The notes under the pieces: model-generated
Seen by the model: only the letters and a program-made list of their open reading frames with translations
Told to the model about the DNA's origin: nothing
Database searches by the model: none
Made by a program: the position numbers and the translations under genes
Origin: an uncultured Peptococcaceae bacterium
GTDB lineage: Bacteria > Bacillota > Desulfotomaculia > Desulfotomaculales > Desulfallaceae
Length of the DNA: 7,636 nt
Direction: 5' to 3'
NCBI GenBank assembly: GCA_913064925.1
Contig: CAJYBN010000134.1
Span: forward strand, 1 to 7,636
Part shown: positions 6,264 to 7,636 of the stretch, one piece after another
Numbering within the stretch: position 1 is the stretch's first letter
Layout of the letters: each line of letters begins with the position of its first letter

Positions 6264-6495
6264 GACGGGCATTTAATCGATGACTTTAGGCCCGCTGCCG
6301 GTGCGAGTTGGACAGCCCGGTATACGGGTGCAAGATCCGGATGTTGTTGAGCGGCTTGGATCGACATTTTCAAGCCGGCGGGTTTGTCCCTGCCGGCTTG
6401 AAATAAGTTTACAGCCATATGGGGCCTATGCTTGGAGGGAAAATTTTATCTCATATTGATTTAGTTGATTTGGATATTTGGAAAGGAGAGAGATT
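6264..6495 (+). other. 232-nt spacer between etfA and the thiolase gene, structured, no gene seen
   Basis: No credible reading frame is present. The first half can form a weak composite fold: CCGG (6298-6301) with CCGG (6337-6340), TGC (6302-6304) with GCA (6330-6332), and CCCG (6316-6319) with CGGG (6325-6328) around GTATA. The strong hairpin at 6368-6403 follows. The 3' part (6404-6480) is AT-richer and holds a shine-dalgarno-like GGAGGG (about 6434-6439) with no usable start codon after it, then the true thiolase ribosome binding site at 6483-6489. I found no convincing promoter, but the gap is far longer than the etfB-etfA gap. Confidence 0.5.
6368..6403 (+). other. Strong 12-bp hairpin between etfA and the thiolase gene, no T tract
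   Basis: TTTCAAGCCGGC (6368-6379) is perfectly complementary to GCCGGCTTGAAA (6392-6403). Inside it GGG (6380-6382) pairs with CCC (6388-6390) with one bulged T, leaving a TTTGT loop. The sequence after it, TAAGTTT, lacks a proper T run, and there is none on the other strand either. It therefore looks like a 3'-end stabiliser or processing site for the etfBA message, or a partial terminator. Confidence 0.7.
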
Positions 6496-7636
6496 ATGCG
6501 TGAAGCAGTTATCGTCAGTTCGGTAAGAACAGCCGTCAGCAGGTACGGCGGTTCGCTGACACAGGTACCCGTGGTAGATATGGGAGCCAAGGTTATCGCG
6601 GAGGCCTTGCGCAGGGCCGGCGTGGCACCCGGTCAAGTGGACGAAGTTATCATGGGCAACGTTATACAGGCCGGCTTGGGGCAAAACCCGGCACGCCAGT
6701 CAGCTATTAAGGCAGGCATTCCCCAAGAGGTACCCTCGTGGACACTAAACAAGGTATGCGGGTCCGGTTTAAAGACGATTGGACTGGCGGCCCAGCTGAT
6801 AGCTGCCGGTGAGGCGGATATAATTGTTGCCGGCGGTATGGAAAATATGTCCGTGGCTCCTTATTTGGTGGAGCAGGGCCGCTGGGGTTACCGCATGGGT
6901 GATGCCAAGCTGGTTGACGCCATGATCCGGGACGGCCTGTGGTGCGCTTTCAATGACGTACATATGGGCATAACCGCAGAAAACATCGCTGAAAAGTACG
7001 GCATTACCAGGGAGGAACAAGACGTGTTTGCTGCCGGCAGCCATCAGAAAGCCATTGCCGCTATTGATGAAGGCCGTTTTAAGGAGGAAATACTACCCAT
7101 CGAGATTCCGCAGAAAAAGGGCGATCCGGTGGTCTTTGATACCGATGAGCATCCCCGCCGCGGTACCACGGTGGAAGTGCTGGCCAAGTTAAAGCCGGCG
7201 TTCAAAAAAGACGGAACGGTGACGGCCGGCAACGCTTCGGGCATTAACGACGGCGCGGCAGCCGTGGTGGTTATGTCAGATGCCAAGGCCAAGGAGTTGG
7301 GGGTCAAACCGCTATTCACCATCCGGTCGACGGCGTCCGCCGGCGTTGATCCGGCATACATGGGTCTCGGCCCCATCCCCGCCAGTCGCAAAGCGCTGGC
7401 CAAGGCCGGCTTGACGGTTGCTGACATGGACCTCATCGAAGCCAACGAAGCCTTTGCTGCTCAGGCCATAGCCGTGATGCGGGAACTGGAACTCCCTCCG
7501 GAAAAAACCAATGTTAACGGCGGCGCGGTGGCTCTCGGCCATCCTATTGGCTGCAGCGGAGCGAGAATACTGGTCACCCTGCTGCATGAAATGAAGCGCC
7601 GCGGCAGCAGGTATGGTTTGGCCACCCTTTGTATCG
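6496..7636 (+). CDS. Acetyl-CoA acetyltransferase / 3-ketoacyl-CoA thiolase (3' end cut off by window)
   Basis: An open frame from the ATG at 6496 runs off the right edge, giving 380 full codons of a thiolase normally about 390-397 residues long. It cleaves 3-ketoacyl-CoA with CoA to acetyl-CoA plus a shortened acyl-CoA, or condenses two acetyl-CoA in reverse. Catalytic residues are visible: nucleophile Cys88 in NKVCGSG, the NEAF motif (317-320), His349 in GHPIG, and acid/base Cys379 in TLCI at the window end. The N-terminus (MREAVIVSSVRTAVSRYGG) is typical. The HMGITAEN segment and the GNASGINDGAAA stretch also fit the biosynthetic/acetoacetyl-CoA thiolase group, so AtoB/ThlA-like activity is the best guess; a broad FadA-like role is possible. 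The ribosome binding site AAGGAGAG lies at 6483-6490. It sits 232 nt after etfA and may be read through from P1/P2. Confidence 0.95.
   Translation, partial: MREAVIVSSVRTAVSRYGGSLTQVPVVDMGAKVIAEALRRAGVAPGQVDEVIMGNVIQAGLGQNPARQSAIKAGIPQEVPSWTLNKVCGSGLKTIGLAAQLIAAGEADIIVAGGMENMSVAPYLVEQGRWGYRMGDAKLVDAMIRDGLWCAFNDVHMGITAENIAEKYGITREEQDVFAAGSHQKAIAAIDEGRFKEEILPIEIPQKKGDPVVFDTDEHPRRGTTVEVLAKLKPAFKKDGTVTAGNASGINDGAAAVVVMSDAKAKELGVKPLFTIRSTASAGVDPAYMGLGPIPASRKALAKAGLTVADMDLIEANEAFAAQAIAVMRELELPPEKTNVNGGAVALGHPIGCSGARILVTLLHEMKRRGSRYGLATLCI

Noticed and set aside
6298..6360. Possible cobalamin riboswitch or group II intron fragment
   Set aside because: A GGGTGCAAGATCC segment recalls both, but the conserved CCCGCCACTG box of cobalamin riboswitches and any intron domain V or reverse transcriptase are absent.

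Overview
This window looks like a chromosomal fatty-acid activation and beta-oxidation locus from a Firmicute. The shine-dalgarno sequences are strong (AAGGAGG-type), the intergenic DNA is AT-rich, and the coding sequence has mixed, moderate GC. The protein sequences recall spore-forming anaerobes of the Desulfotomaculum/Pelotomaculum (Peptococcaceae) kind. That placement is an inference from memory of protein style; no marker gene in the window proves it.

All six genes are on the + strand, in two blocks. Block 1 (1-2821) holds two AMP-forming acyl-CoA synthetases from different clades. The first is the C-terminal part of an ACSF2/FadD-like ligase, cut by the left window edge. The second is a complete ACSM-like (medium-chain/butyrate) ligase. 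They are separated by a 139-nt GC-rich structured spacer, and the block ends at a clear intrinsic terminator (2847-2872).

Block 2 (about 2903-7636) starts with a regulatory region of roughly 380 nt. It contains a candidate promoter, an 18-bp operator-like palindrome just downstream, a second stronger promoter, and a leader of about 200 nt with predicted RNA structure. It is followed by an acyl-CoA dehydrogenase (GTG start at 3254), etfB, etfA and a thiolase cut by the right window edge three to four bases after its second active-site Cys codon. The dehydrogenase-etfB and etfA-thiolase gaps each contain a hairpin without a T tract, so they look more like processing or stability elements than terminators.

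Taken together, the ligases would convert free fatty acids to acyl-CoA. The dehydrogenase would oxidise acyl-CoA to enoyl-CoA and pass electrons to EtfAB, and the thiolase would cleave 3-ketoacyl-CoA to acetyl-CoA (or condense acetyl-CoA if the pathway runs backwards). Enoyl-CoA hydratase and 3-hydroxyacyl-CoA dehydrogenase are not in the window. Nor is any partner that would show where EtfAB sends its electrons.

I see no CRISPR array, tRNA, rRNA, transposase or phage gene. The coding content is ordinary. The parts worth a second look are the non-coding ones: the operator/promoter/leader region before the dehydrogenase, the GC-rich spacer between the ligases, and the 232-nt spacer before the thiolase.
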